From assembly GCA_001839685.1 (NCBI GenBank), contig MLAK01000617.1, positions 26,329-90,328 on the forward strand: DNA of 64,000 nt, in the 5' to 3' direction. The translations under genes were made by a program, and so were the position numbers. How positions within the stretch are numbered: the first letter of the stretch is position 1; each line of letters opens with the position of its first letter. The notes below the pieces were generated by a model. The model ran no database searches, was not told where the DNA came from, and saw only the letters and a program-made list of their open reading frames with translations. This stretch comes from Tritrichomonas foetus. Lineage: Eukaryota > Parabasalia > Tritrichomonadida > Tritrichomonadidae. Positions 42,722 through 51,848 of the stretch are shown piece by piece.

Positions 42722-42815
42722 AAATGCTTACCTTAACTGGTAAAGTATAGGGGGTGTGGCTTATTGTGGGATGCCACATATTGGGGCCCCNGGTTCGACA
42801 TAAAACCTTTTTGCT
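42722..42815 (+). ncRNA. tRNA-like segment with Pol III A and B boxes
   Basis: TACCTTAACTGG (42729-42740) matches the A-box consensus TRGYNNARNNGG at all positions but one. GGTTCGA (42792-42798) matches the core of the B box. TGTGGC and GCCACA form a stem between them. Five T (about 42808-42812) and a further T7 nearby could terminate Pol III. No sensible cloverleaf or anticodon results, so it is a tRNA relic or SINE-like promoter rather than a working tRNA. It sits between the left TIR and the 3' end of the pogo-like transposase; N42791 touches the B box. Confidence 0.35.
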
Positions 42816-42895
42816 TTTTTTCTTTTTTTCAAAAAAGAATGAAAAAAGAAAAGAAAAAAGAAATTAAAGTTTAACTGATTGTTTATTGACATATC

Positions 42896-44221
42896 TTATT
42901 TTTTTTTATTGGGTTCTACCAATAGATTATCATTGTAATCCTTGAGATTTCTAATGCGTGTTGCATTTGTCATTGAAACTTTCCAATATATTGTACTATC
43001 TTTGAAATAAGCACTTAGCCCCATACAAGTAAATGCAGTCTGAATGAGATGAGGTGCTGTGCTTTGATACCAGGCTCCAAGCATCTTAACTATTTGATTG
43101 GATTGACTTGATTGTAATTTTTTAAAGGTTGACCGATTAAAATATTTTTTCAACAGTGAAAATGTAAGTAAATCCAATGGTTGACATTGGTCACTTGTAT
43201 GGGGAACAAAATAGAGAACATAAACATTATTAAGATTGCATTCCTCAATGAAATCTGNACTATAGTGAGCTCCNAAACCATCAAGTAATAATATTGCGGG
43301 TCCACAATAAGAAAATTTTTTTCTCTTTTCAACAAGTGTTGGAAAAAATATTTGATCAGCCCAGAAGTCAAAGAGTCTAGTAGTCATGAAAGCATTCTTT
43401 TGATGCGCAAATAATGCATCTTCATCAGAATACCCACAGAGTCTGATATCATCGTCTAATGTCTTCCTTGACAATAAAATCAAGGGCTTCATTGCTTTTC
43501 CATCACCTGATATACATGCAACAAGGGTAGACCTTTTACTATTTCGATCTACAGGTATTTTAATGGTATTTCCTTCGTATGATGAAGGTACTAACACCTT
43601 CATCTCTGACGCATCACACCATTCTGAACAACCTGCTTCATCAATGTTGAATATGAAGGCACCAGGAACATCATCTAACATTGCATCTAGCTCGGTATAG
43701 TAATTCTCAATTTCAGATTCTTTGGCTTCAACTCTTGATTTTTCCATTGGTATTCCTGTTACACTTTTGACTTCAGGCATTGTTCTGCAAATATGCCTAA
43801 GTGTATCAGATTTAATATCAATAAAAAATTGTTTTNGTATTTCNTCAATNAAAAAGTCATAAGTAACAGGTTTCTTATCAATGAATTTGGTCATTATTAT
43901 GTCTTTGACGAAATCAAGAGCATCTTTTGTTAAAATTGGTGGTCTACCCGGTGGAAGAGTNACGTTTTTACTTTTTTTGTAATATGAATGAATAGTGGAA
44001 CCCGATTTTCNNAATAGAACACCTATGAGNTCATAAGGTATTCTTAACTCATTTTCCTCGCGAAGTATTTTGCAGCATATCACAACTTGTTCTTGATATG
44101 TTTTTGCTTTTATAAAGCGTTGATCGTTAAAGAGCATGTTGAACTCTTCTTTTTTCTCATTAGGGATTAGTTCAATCAATAGATTGTCCNGGGGGATCGC
44201 ATCTCTTCTTTGATGATACAT
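42896..44221 (-). CDS. Pogo-like DDE_1 transposase
   Basis: From the first ATG (44221) the protein is 441 residues. The N-terminus is helix-turn-helix-like, followed by the linker LPPGRPPILTKDALDFV. The DDE_1 catalytic core has FIFNIDEAGCSEW (first Asp), AILLLDGxGAHYS (second Asp) and HTSDQCQPLDL (third Asp), the layout of pogo/Tigger/jerky-type transposases. No stop interrupts the frame, so the copy may be functional apart from unresolved bases: eleven N in the coding part leave residues unknown, two of them next to the second catalytic motif. Confidence 0.88.
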   Translation of the reverse strand: MYHQRRDAIPXDNLLIELIPNEKKEEFNMLFNDQRFIKAKTYQEQVVICCKILREENELRIPYXLIGVLXXKSGSTIHSYYKKSKNXTLPPGRPPILTKDALDFVKDIIMTKFIDKKPVTYDFXIXEIXKQFFIDIKSDTLRHICRTMPEVKSVTGIPMEKSRVEAKESEIENYYTELDAMLDDVPGAFIFNIDEAGCSEWCDASEMKVLVPSSYEGNTIKIPVDRNSKRSTLVACISGDGKAMKPLILLSRKTLDDDIRLCGYSDEDALFAHQKNAFMTTRLFDFWADQIFFPTLVEKRKKFSYCGPAILLLDGXGAHYSXDFIEECNLNNVYVLYFVPHTSDQCQPLDLLTFSLLKKYFNRSTFKKLQSSQSNQIVKMLGAWYQSTAPHLIQTAFTCMGLSAYFKDSTIYWKVSMTNATRIRNLKDYNDNLLVEPNKKK

Positions 44222-44402
44222 TTTAATAAAAATGATTTTGGCGCCAANATTTGAATGATATTGTATTATTGTAAAATTGACCTTTAATTTCAAATATAAC
44301 CGTCGATAATTAAATCCCACTATCGGCCATTAAATCCGGTTACTCTAAATTTGTAATAAATATATACCATTATCATCGATAATGATAATTTGATGTAACA
44401 TT

Positions 44403-44420
44403 TTGACCTGTTTAGGTCAA
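44403..44420. promoter_or_regulatory. Inverted repeat upstream of the TM2 gene
   Basis: TTGACCT (44403-44409) and AGGTCAA (44414-44420) form a perfect 7-bp inverted repeat with a 4-nt spacer, ending 26 nt before the ATG at 44447. It could be a dimeric factor site or a 5' leader hairpin. Function is inferred from position. Confidence 0.3.
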
Positions 44421-44446
44421 TTTGAGAAAATACAACGGAAAATAAA

Positions 44447-45004
44447 ATGCTTTTCATTTTTATCATCCTGACATATTCTACCAACGATTATATTAATTGT
44501 ACAGATGCCGAAGCCTGGCAGATGATTTGCCTCGAAGAAGGAGAAAATTTTTGCATATTGGATCAATATTATAATTTTTCGTGTACAGTTTTTCCATCAA
44601 CGCTTTGCAAAGGTGAACGAACATTTACAAAATATTTTCCATGCCGATATTGCTACCAGCTTCCGCTCGAAAATCTAATTTGCGATAATTCTATGGTTTG
44701 CGATCACCGAATTTCATCAAGCCCAGCAACATGTCGAGCGAATTATACTTGCATTGGCGCCTCAATTTTTGATCGGCAAGGCCAATGCAAGCGAAAAGAT
44801 AAATCACAGAAAATTGCATTCATTTTAAGCCTGTTTCTCGGGTCTGCTGCTGCTGACAGATTTTATTTGGGCCACTATGTAACAGCCTCCTTCAAGTTGC
44901 TGACGGTTGGTGGATTCGGAATTGTTTATATGATTGATCTTGTTTTAATTGCGTTGGGATATCTCGGACCCGCAGATGGATCCCTTTATAGAGAAAGAGT
45001 GTAA
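44447..45004 (+). CDS. TM2-domain (TM2D-like) membrane protein
   Basis: The 185-residue protein begins with a hydrophobic signal peptide (about 1-18). A Cys-rich extracytosolic region (about 19-120) has around 14 Cys, including CRYCYQLP and CRANYTC. The C-terminus is a TM2 domain: FILSLFLGSAAADRFYLGHY, a short turn, then FKLLTVGGFGIVYMIDLVLI, ending with a short tail. The TM2 signature (LG..G.hrFYLG...LkllTlgg.giw..iDl) is clear, with the usual GxxGxHRF changed to GSAAADRF. This order of modules is that of the TM2D1-3 proteins, whose molecular role is poorly known. It starts 100 bp from the right end of the pogo-like element. Confidence 0.87.
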   Translation: MLFIFIILTYSTNDYINCTDAEAWQMICLEEGENFCILDQYYNFSCTVFPSTLCKGERTFTKYFPCRYCYQLPLENLICDNSMVCDHRISSSPATCRANYTCIGASIFDRQGQCKRKDKSQKIAFILSLFLGSAAADRFYLGHYVTASFKLLTVGGFGIVYMIDLVLIALGYLGPADGSLYRERV

Positions 45005-45413
45005 TTTATAAAACTATCATGTTTATTTATTTTTTTCTAATATTTACATTTTTTGGAATGGTCAATTTAAAAAAGTGTCGTACAATTGACCTTCTAGTAC
45101 TTATTGAGGTTATGTTTCCATGGAATTTTATAATTTTAAATCATGAGGGAAAAAAAACGAGGAATTACATTATGCAAATATCGATAATACGGTTAATATT
45201 AAGTTTCGAAATAGTTTGCTTGAGTAATAACACGTTGTTTCGATAAAAATATTTCGATGATTGGCGACCGTTTTTCAATTCAATTTTTTGGAGATCATGT
45301 TTCTAACAAAAAAAAAAAAACAAATAAAAATAGATAGATAGATATATTTAATTACAGAAACTTGACAAAACAAAACCAAAATAATAAAAACAAAAACAAA
45401 AAAAGCACAGAAA
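45005..45413. other. Convergent intergenic region
   Basis: AT-rich 3' region shared by the TM2 gene and the hypothetical gene on the other strand, with A-runs near 45309-45320. The frame at 45019-45246 looks non-coding. Confidence 0.5.
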
Positions 45414-45926
45414 TTAGAAATATGGATCATATGAACGAATCTGCTGAAGAATAAATTGAATCTTTCTCTGTTTTTCTTTATGTTTTTGATGCTTTTCTGC
45501 GATGATTTGAATATCGTCTCGAATCGCCTGAAGCGACTCGATCATTTTATTTGCCAAGCGAGCGGTTTTTTCATGATCAATTGAATCGAACTGGGTTGGG
45601 ATCGTTCTATACTTTTTCTTTTGAGAGACAATCGAAACGGCGACAGACGGTGAAAGAGATAATGGCGATTTTTGCTTATAACGTTCTCCCGTCAATTTCG
45701 TCTCCTGCAAAAAGATGTAATTGGTCAGTGGAAGGTTGCATTGCGAGAGGGTCTCTTTGGCTTCAAGTAATTTGACTTTGGGAGTTGGCGGTTTTTCTGA
45801 ATATCGTTTTATAAATTCGTCAATTTGGTGGGCGAAAGCTTGTCGTTGTTGTTTGGTTTGGGGCTGGTCTTGAAGGATTGTATCAAACCGATTGATGATT
45901 TTATGGAGATCTTTTTTTGTAATCAT
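45414..45926 (-). CDS. Hypothetical coiled-coil protein
   Basis: The 170-residue protein has an N-terminal helical segment (about 1-60, KQQRQAFAHQIDEFIKRY) and a middle with Ser/Pro. A C-terminal charged coiled coil (about 112-162) ends in IRSYDPYF. It has no signal peptide or membrane segment, and I do not recognise a family. Codon use and G+C content are like those of the surrounding genes, supporting a real gene. TCAATTA lies about 10 nt before the ATG. It is divergent with the ankyrin gene at 46090, sharing about 160 bp. Confidence 0.6.
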   Translation of the reverse strand: MITKKDLHKIINRFDTILQDQPQTKQQRQAFAHQIDEFIKRYSEKPPTPKVKLLEAKETLSQCNLPLTNYIFLQETKLTGERYKQKSPLSLSPSVAVSIVSQKKKYRTIPTQFDSIDHEKTARLANKMIESLQAIRDDIQIIAEKHQKHKEKQRKIQFILQQIRSYDPYF

Positions 45927-46089
45927 ACTTTAATTGATTAACGGTTTTTTGATGCATTCAAATAAACGGGTTTTTAATCACTTTGGGTGAATTTGAGTGA
46001 AAAATTGTAAATTCTCAAAAAGTATGCATGCTTGGTGATTTCAACTGAAAAATTTGATACGATAATTTAGTTTTCAATTGAGAGTTTTG

Positions 46090-48765
46090 ATGGAGCAAGA
46101 TTTTTTTCTTACCAAACAAGAAAACATACAATTGGATTTCATACTTGAATTAAATGGAATACAATATCGATGCAATAAAAACCTGGCCAAAAATTCAAGT
46201 CAATTAATTTTTCAAATGATATCAAAAAATCCTTTGACAGATATCATAGTTTTAGATTATGAAGATAAAGAACAAAATTTTCACCTTATTAGTGATCTAT
46301 TTTCCGGTAAAAGTATTCTTTTTTGTCTTGAAAACATTGACTTTTTAATTTCTGTTGCTGATTTTTTGAAATTTCCGGAATTATTTGATAAATCAAACCT
46401 ATTTAAAAATTATCTGAATGATATTGCAGATCTTATATCAGAAGATGATGGACTTCAAAGTTTAATCACACTTGAAAATGACATTTTTTCCCTCACTTCA
46501 TATTCTCTTTCAATTGTGAAGCAAGGAATTGAAAAATGCGAAAACATTAAAATAGTTTGTCAAATTATTGTAAATGCATGTTGTACTCGACATAAAGATA
46601 TTTTACTTTATTTGGAATTAATAAAATCGATCGAAATTATTGATTTCCCAAAACTTTTTCTTCAAACTCTGTTGAATCCATTCATTAACTCAGATCCTGG
46701 AACCTACATTGAATTACCAAGAGAAGTTGATTTTATTATAAGACAATTAATTGATAAGAATTTAGTATCATTTGATGAAATTCCATCTGATTTTAAATTT
46801 ATTTCATTTTATTTAATTGATTATTTAACTGAAAAAAATCCTAATGTCTTAGAAATGATGTTTGAAATTTATAAATCTGAATTTCCTTCATTTTTCGAGA
46901 ATATTGATTCACTTAAAGCAAATAATTGGGAACTTCATAAAAAGTTAATGGCTATTGGTGAAAATGAAGATGAAATATCCAAAATTATTCGAGAAGATAA
47001 CATTGACCGATTCCAAATTATTTCGTCGGTAAATCGATTTGATTTTAATAGTAAAATTCAAAATTCTGTATATGGAAAATATTCGTATATAAGTAGAGAT
47101 ACATCATTAATTGAATATGCAGCATTTTTTGGTGCAATTAATATCTTTAAATTTCTTCTTTTAAATGGTGCAAAGAAAACAGAATCACTTGCCAAATATG
47201 CAGTTGCATCGGGAAATGTTGAAATTGTAAGAATTGTTGAGCAAAATGGATGCTCTTTTAATGATACTCTTGAAGTTGCTTTTAATTTTTCCCACTCTGA
47301 TATTTTCGAATGGATTCTGCTAAATAAATATCTGAAAACCCAACAATTACCAATTTATGAATTCTTAACAAAATGTGTTCATCAGACAAGATTTTCACTT
47401 CTTGCTAGCTTATTGGAAGATGGATGGAATCCCAATAAATCCAATCTGGTTATCGCTGCAGTTGAAGAGGACAATCTTATTCTGTTGAATTTCTTACTAA
47501 AAATTAATGGAATAATAGTGAATATTGGAAATAATAATACTGTTGAACCACCTCTAGTCATTGCTTGTCAACATCATAATATTGCAATAGTTGAACGGTT
47601 GTTAGAAGTTCCTGGAATTGATGTGAATATTCGAGGTGTGTTTTATCGGACAAGTATATCGACAGTTGCAAGAAATGGCGATATAGAAATAGCTAAACTT
47701 TTGCTTCAACAAAAAGATTTATATGTAAATAGTTTCGAAGAGAAAAGATTAACTCCTTTTTATGTTGCTTGTTCAGTCAACGATTTTGAAATGGTAAAGC
47801 TTCTTGCTCAGCAAGAGAATATAAATGTTAATGAACATACAAGAGAAGATGAAAAATTAACTCCTTTACATATTTCTGTAATGAATATGAATGAAACCAT
47901 TACAGAATTTTTACTTGGAATAGAAGGAATTGATGTAAATGCTCAAACAAAAGAAGGGAAAACTCCACTTCATCAAGCATGCCAAAGAAGAAATACTAAT
48001 ATTGTTAAAATGTTGTTAAATCATAAAGATATTATAATAAATATCACTAACATAGAAATTTTTTTCCCAGGTTAATGAACTTACTCCATTTCATTGTGCA
48101 TGTAGAAAATCTACATTAGAAGCAGTAAAAATGCTTTATGAAACAAAGCAATTTGACATAAATCAACAATGTGGAGAAACCATTGTACGAATAGAAAGTG
48201 GTGTTTAGAAATTTTTCTTTATTGTACTCCATTTTTATTAGCATGTAGAAATGAGATTATTTCTATTGTTGAATATCTTCTAACGATTGAAAACGTTGAT
48301 GTTAATGCAAAATCTGCAATTCTTTTTCTATTTTTAATCGAGGAATTTTATTTTTTTTGCTCAATTAAATGCTTTGCATTTTGCATGTGAAGATAATAAT
48401 CTTCCAATGTTAAAACTTCTTTTATCAAATGGAAAAATTGATGTTAATGCACAAATAATAGTTTTTAATAGCATTCACAAAAGCCAAGTTTCTTGTTTTA
48501 TTTCATCAAGTATTTTTAATTTTTTATTTTGTTTTATATTCTTTTCTCATAGCATGGTTTTCTCCATTATTTTTAAAGTTCTTTTTCATTATTCATGACT
48601 TAGTATTTTTGCTCATTTTTGGAGTCACTCTATGTTTTACATATGACGCCATTGCATATTGCTTATGCAGTAAAGAATAAAGAAATGGTTGATCTCCTTC
48701 TTTCAGTTCCAGGCATCGATACATCAATAATAGATGGCTATGGTGTTATTTTAGGAATTTCATAA
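46090..48765 (+). pseudogene. BTB-like/ankyrin-repeat protein gene broken at four repeat hinges
   Basis: The ATG at 46090 opens a frame that encodes a BTB-like N-terminal domain (about 10-110), an alpha-helical middle, and the segment SLIEYAAFFGAINIFKFLLLNGA typical of the large trichomonad ankyrin family. Ankyrin units of about 34 residues follow with the pattern TPLHxAC...IDVN. The first frame stops at 48075. Four more ankyrin units follow in other frames: VNELTPFHCAC (from 48072), CTPFLLACRNE (from about 48219), NALHFACEDNN (from about 48366) and MTPLHIAYAVKNK (from about 48645). T-rich insertions of about 19, 41, 40 and 190 nt separate them, each between the DVN end of one unit and the TPLH start of the next. 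Either this is a decaying gene or these are unrecognised introns. Confidence 0.7.
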
Positions 48766-49056
48766 AACTCCTGATATGTACAAATAAAATGAGCTCATTA
48801 TTGGTAAACCCAATCACACCAAAAAATTAAAGCACCTTGTTGGATCAAATTTTGTATCCATTGGTAGCTACAATATCTTTTTGAATAAACATTTTATGTG
48901 TTGAATTCCCTCTAACTTTGTTATTGTAAACATGGAATCAATGATCATTCATTTTATCAAAATGATTGGTGTGGTATTTGTAATCATAACTTTTTCAGAC
49001 AAGTCAAAACTTTTCAATGCGATTTGTCTGTCAGAGAAGAACGTTTATAATTCGAA

Positions 49057-50391
49057 ATGTTCGAAGTCTTTCTCTCGCCGCAATTGACTACACATGAAAA
49101 AACCATGGCTTCAACATTACTAAAAGATATATGTGAAGATTCTGTCATTGTACAGAAGATATCGCCCACTATCGGCCTTAGGGTCGTCACCCGACATGAA
49201 CTTATTTTTATTACAAAGCAAAATTGCCTTATCGTAACGCCTCTTTGTCTCAAGCATATGAAAATAAAACAGATTAATCCAGGACTTTTTCAAACGGAGT
49301 GGAAATCATACATAAATTTATTCTTATTTCGTAAGAAAATTGCGTTTTTGAATATCAGCGAAGAGAAAGTGAAGAAGTATACAGATATGGTTCGTTGCAT
49401 GGGCGGGAAAGTTGTTTTTTTAATTAATTCGAAAGTGGATTATGTCATCACCGACAAACCCAGCCAAATTGTTCTATCACACAGTCATCCGCCAATGATT
49501 AAACCTGAGTGGCTCGACAGTCTTTTTTATGAAACCAACTACATTAAACCATCAAATTATTTGATAGAAACATCACTCTCTAAAAAAACGCCAACAGTGA
49601 AAAGAAAGGGGCCGTTGAAATCTCCAATTGCTGAAATAAAATCAATTAAAGATCCAAATCCAGGATTCCAACTCAGAAAAAGAGAAAAATTAAAAGACAT
49701 CCAAATGTTTTTCAACCCCAAAAATGGCGCCAACACAAACACAAATAGTAGTTCTATTGATAAATTCGATGATCTAAAATTATTTAGTAGTGATTCCGAA
49801 AATACCCCACCATCTAATTCTTTACCTCCACATTCAACCAAGCTATCAACAAATACTTCAACTTCTACATCAATTCAAACATCAGCTAGTGTGTCATCTC
49901 GTACTTCGTCAGGTAATTCAACATTAAATTATTCTTTAAGTCATCCTACGAAGAAAAGAGTTCCATTAATTGAAAAGCAAAATGATAATCAAATCATTTC
50001 TAGTTCATCAAATATGACCAAAACTTGCAGTTATCATTCCTCTAAAAATACCGAAAAGAAACTTCAGAAAATTTTTGAAGAACTCTCCTCTACTTCATCT
50101 GATATTGATGATGATGATGACTTTCTATGTTCACTTGACTCCAATAAAGGGCATAGTAAACCAAAAGACAGTATTACAGGATGTTGTCAAAACATCTTGA
50201 GAATGCAATCATTACCGCTCAAGAAAGTTTCAATGATAAAAGATGAAGGACTTTATGAGAAACTTTCAACATTCAGCCAGGCAATTCCTCACTCGCAGTA
50301 TGAAAATAAAATTATAATGGGATATGATGAAACTAATGAAATTAAAATTCCAAATTATGTTGATGAAGATCCATTATTGTCTCTGCTTTAA
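49057..50391 (+). CDS. BRCT-domain protein
   Basis: The 444-residue protein has one BRCT domain at about 90-170: strand KIAFLNIS, helix EEKVKKYTDMVRCMGGKV, strand DYVITDKPS, then PPMIKPEWLDSLFYETNYI with the conserved Trp, ending in KPSNYL. BRCT domains bind phosphopeptides or partners in DNA replication and repair. The rest is Ser/Thr-rich and disordered, with an acidic patch (DIDDDDDFLCS). L212-K-D-I-Q-M-F-F219 resembles a PCNA-binding box except that the first Gln is Leu. The partner and process remain unknown; a Dbf4-like or checkpoint role is possible. An in-frame ATG at 49105 is an alternative start. Confidence 0.75.
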   Translation: MFEVFLSPQLTTHEKTMASTLLKDICEDSVIVQKISPTIGLRVVTRHELIFITKQNCLIVTPLCLKHMKIKQINPGLFQTEWKSYINLFLFRKKIAFLNISEEKVKKYTDMVRCMGGKVVFLINSKVDYVITDKPSQIVLSHSHPPMIKPEWLDSLFYETNYIKPSNYLIETSLSKKTPTVKRKGPLKSPIAEIKSIKDPNPGFQLRKREKLKDIQMFFNPKNGANTNTNSSSIDKFDDLKLFSSDSENTPPSNSLPPHSTKLSTNTSTSTSIQTSASVSSRTSSGNSTLNYSLSHPTKKRVPLIEKQNDNQIISSSSNMTKTCSYHSSKNTEKKLQKIFEELSSTSSDIDDDDDFLCSLDSNKGHSKPKDSITGCCQNILRMQSLPLKKVSMIKDEGLYEKLSTFSQAIPHSQYENKIIMGYDETNEIKIPNYVDEDPLLSLL

Positions 50392-50525
50392 TCAATAATG
50401 TTATTGATTTTCATAGATTTTGATAAAATGTTTGTATTTTTATGATTTTTATTGAACTTTTATACATATTGTTTTTCAATTCCCCTAAATCCTAACTGCA
50501 ATTTTACACAAGCAGAAATTTATAG

Positions 50526-50727
50526 CATTTATCATTATGTATTATTCACATTTATCATTATGTATTATTCACATTTATCATCATGTATTATTCACATTTA
50601 TCATCATGAATTGTTCACATTTATCATCATGAATTATTCACATTTATCATCATGAATTGTTCACATTTATCATCATGAATTATTCACATTTATCATCATG
50701 AATTGTTCACATTTATCATCATGAATT
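50526..50727. repeat. 23-bp minisatellite, about 9 copies
   Basis: The unit is ATTTATCATCATGAATTRTT followed by CAC. The first copies read ATTATGTATT and the later ones ATCATGAATT, with G and A alternating at one site in successive copies. It lies in the 3' region between the convergent BRCT and DnaJ genes. Confidence 0.9.
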
Positions 50728-50843
50728 TGTTATCAATCCCATCAACAAGATCAGACATTAATATTCTTTCTAAATGAACAAAAAGATTAGAATCAAGTCA
50801 ATAAACACTTTTTTAGGTAAAAAATAAATCACTCTCAAATACT

Positions 50844-51848
50844 TTATTTTGGTAGCGCGCGCTTAATCAAGTCCTTCTGGTCGCCAGTCAGCGATCCAGG
50901 GAACTGCACCTTGAATCTGAAAATCAAATCACCTCTTCCGCCGCCTTTCTTTGGCATTCCTTGGCCCGAAATCCTTCTTTCCGACCCAGGCGCAACAACA
51001 TCAGTTACAGTCAGCTTCTGTTCTTTTCCGTCAATTCCATTTTGATACATTGTGAATCCACATAGCGACTGCCTCAGTGTGATTGTATGTTCAACAACTA
51101 GGTCATCCTTCTCTCTCTTGAATATGTCGTGCGCGCGCTCTTTGATGATGAACACAACGTCCTGCGGCGGGAGGCCCGGCCGGTGGTCTCCCTCGCCGGG
51201 GAAGGTGATTTTCGTTCCATCCTTCCACCCGGGCTTTATGTCGAGTGTCAAAATGTTCTCTTCGTTTCTGCCATTCATATTTCGCGTGACTTTCAATTTC
51301 TTCGTTGTTCCGGTGAAGAGCTGCTCGAGCGTGCAGGAAATGTTGAGGACGAGTGGCTCTGGGGCCTCTGGGGGCGGCGGGTCTCCTCCGAAATTGAATG
51401 AAAATCCGCCGGGCATTCGCGTTGATCTGGTGTGACCTCCAAATGGGCCGTTTGACGAGCTGCTGAAGAAAGAGCCAAAAGGACTTCCACCTCCGCCGAA
51501 AAACGAATCTGCTGATCCTCCTCCGAAGAAAGAATCGTTTCCGAAAAATGTCTTGAAAATCTCTTCCGCGTTTCCTTGAGTGAAAGTGTAGGAGCCACCT
51601 GGACCGCCGGCTCCGGCTCCACCCTTTAATCCTTCTTCGCCTAATTGATCGTAAATTTGTCGTTTTTTGGGATCGTTTAAGACGTCGTAAGCTTCTGAAA
51701 TTTCTTGGAATTTTGCTTGTGCTTCTTCTTGATTATTTGGATTTTTATCTGGATGCCATTTCATGGCAAGCTTTCGATATGCCTTCTTGAGGGCAGCGGC
51801 ATCGGCGTCCCTGGGGACACCAAGAATTGCGTAGTAATCTTTTCCCAT
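50844..51848 (-). CDS. DnaJ/Hsp40 co-chaperone, class B (DNAJB1/Sis1-like)
   Basis: The 334-residue protein has a J domain at 1-70 with HPD at 32-34 ([12 protein letters not shown]), which stimulates Hsp70 ATPase. A Gly/Phe-rich linker follows (about 75-165, with repeated FFGGG). Two beta-barrel substrate-binding domains come next ([18 protein letters not shown], then [20 protein letters not shown]) and a C-terminal dimerisation segment. There is no Cys-rich zinc domain, so it is class B. Length is normal. The gene is clearly richer in G+C and uses C-ending codons more than its neighbours, as expected for strong expression. It is convergent with the BRCT gene. Confidence 0.95.
   Translation of the reverse strand: MGKDYYAILGVPRDADAAALKKAYRKLAMKWHPDKNPNNQEEAQAKFQEISEAYDVLNDPKKRQIYDQLGEEGLKGGAGAGGPGGSYTFTQGNAEEIFKTFFGNDSFFGGGSADSFFGGGGSPFGSFFSSSSNGPFGGHTRSTRMPGGFSFNFGGDPPPPEAPEPLVLNISCTLEQLFTGTTKKLKVTRNMNGRNEENILTLDIKPGWKDGTKITFPGEGDHRPGLPPQDVVFIIKERAHDIFKREKDDLVVEHTITLRQSLCGFTMYQNGIDGKEQKLTVTDVVAPGSERRISGQGMPKKGGGRGDLIFRFKVQFPGSLTGDQKDLIKRALPK

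Larger units (their letters stand above)
42635..44347 (-). mobile_element. Pogo-like DDE transposon with two-fold repeated TIRs
   Basis: Left end GAGTAACGGGATTTAAT (from 42637) and right end ATTAAATCCGGTTACTC (to 44345) are inverted repeats, flanked on both sides by TA (42635-42636 and 44346-44347). Each TIR of about 45 bp is made of two tandem copies of a 20-bp unit, ACGGGATTTAATTACCGATG, perfect on the left (42642-42661, 42662-42681) and slightly diverged on the right. The transposase lies on the minus strand. The TA target and DDE_1 transposase place it in the Tc1/mariner superfamily, pogo/Tigger branch. Confidence 0.88.

Noticed and set aside
42724..42740. U1-snRNA-like CTTACCT segment
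   Set aside because: Only seven bases match and the trichomonad donor would need ACATAC-type pairing; the Pol III A-box reading is better.
48053..48071. Calling the 19-nt ankyrin insert a proven intron
   Set aside because: It ends in a fine pyrimidine tract and CAG but begins with AT, has no donor and is shorter than any intron I would accept without RNA evidence.
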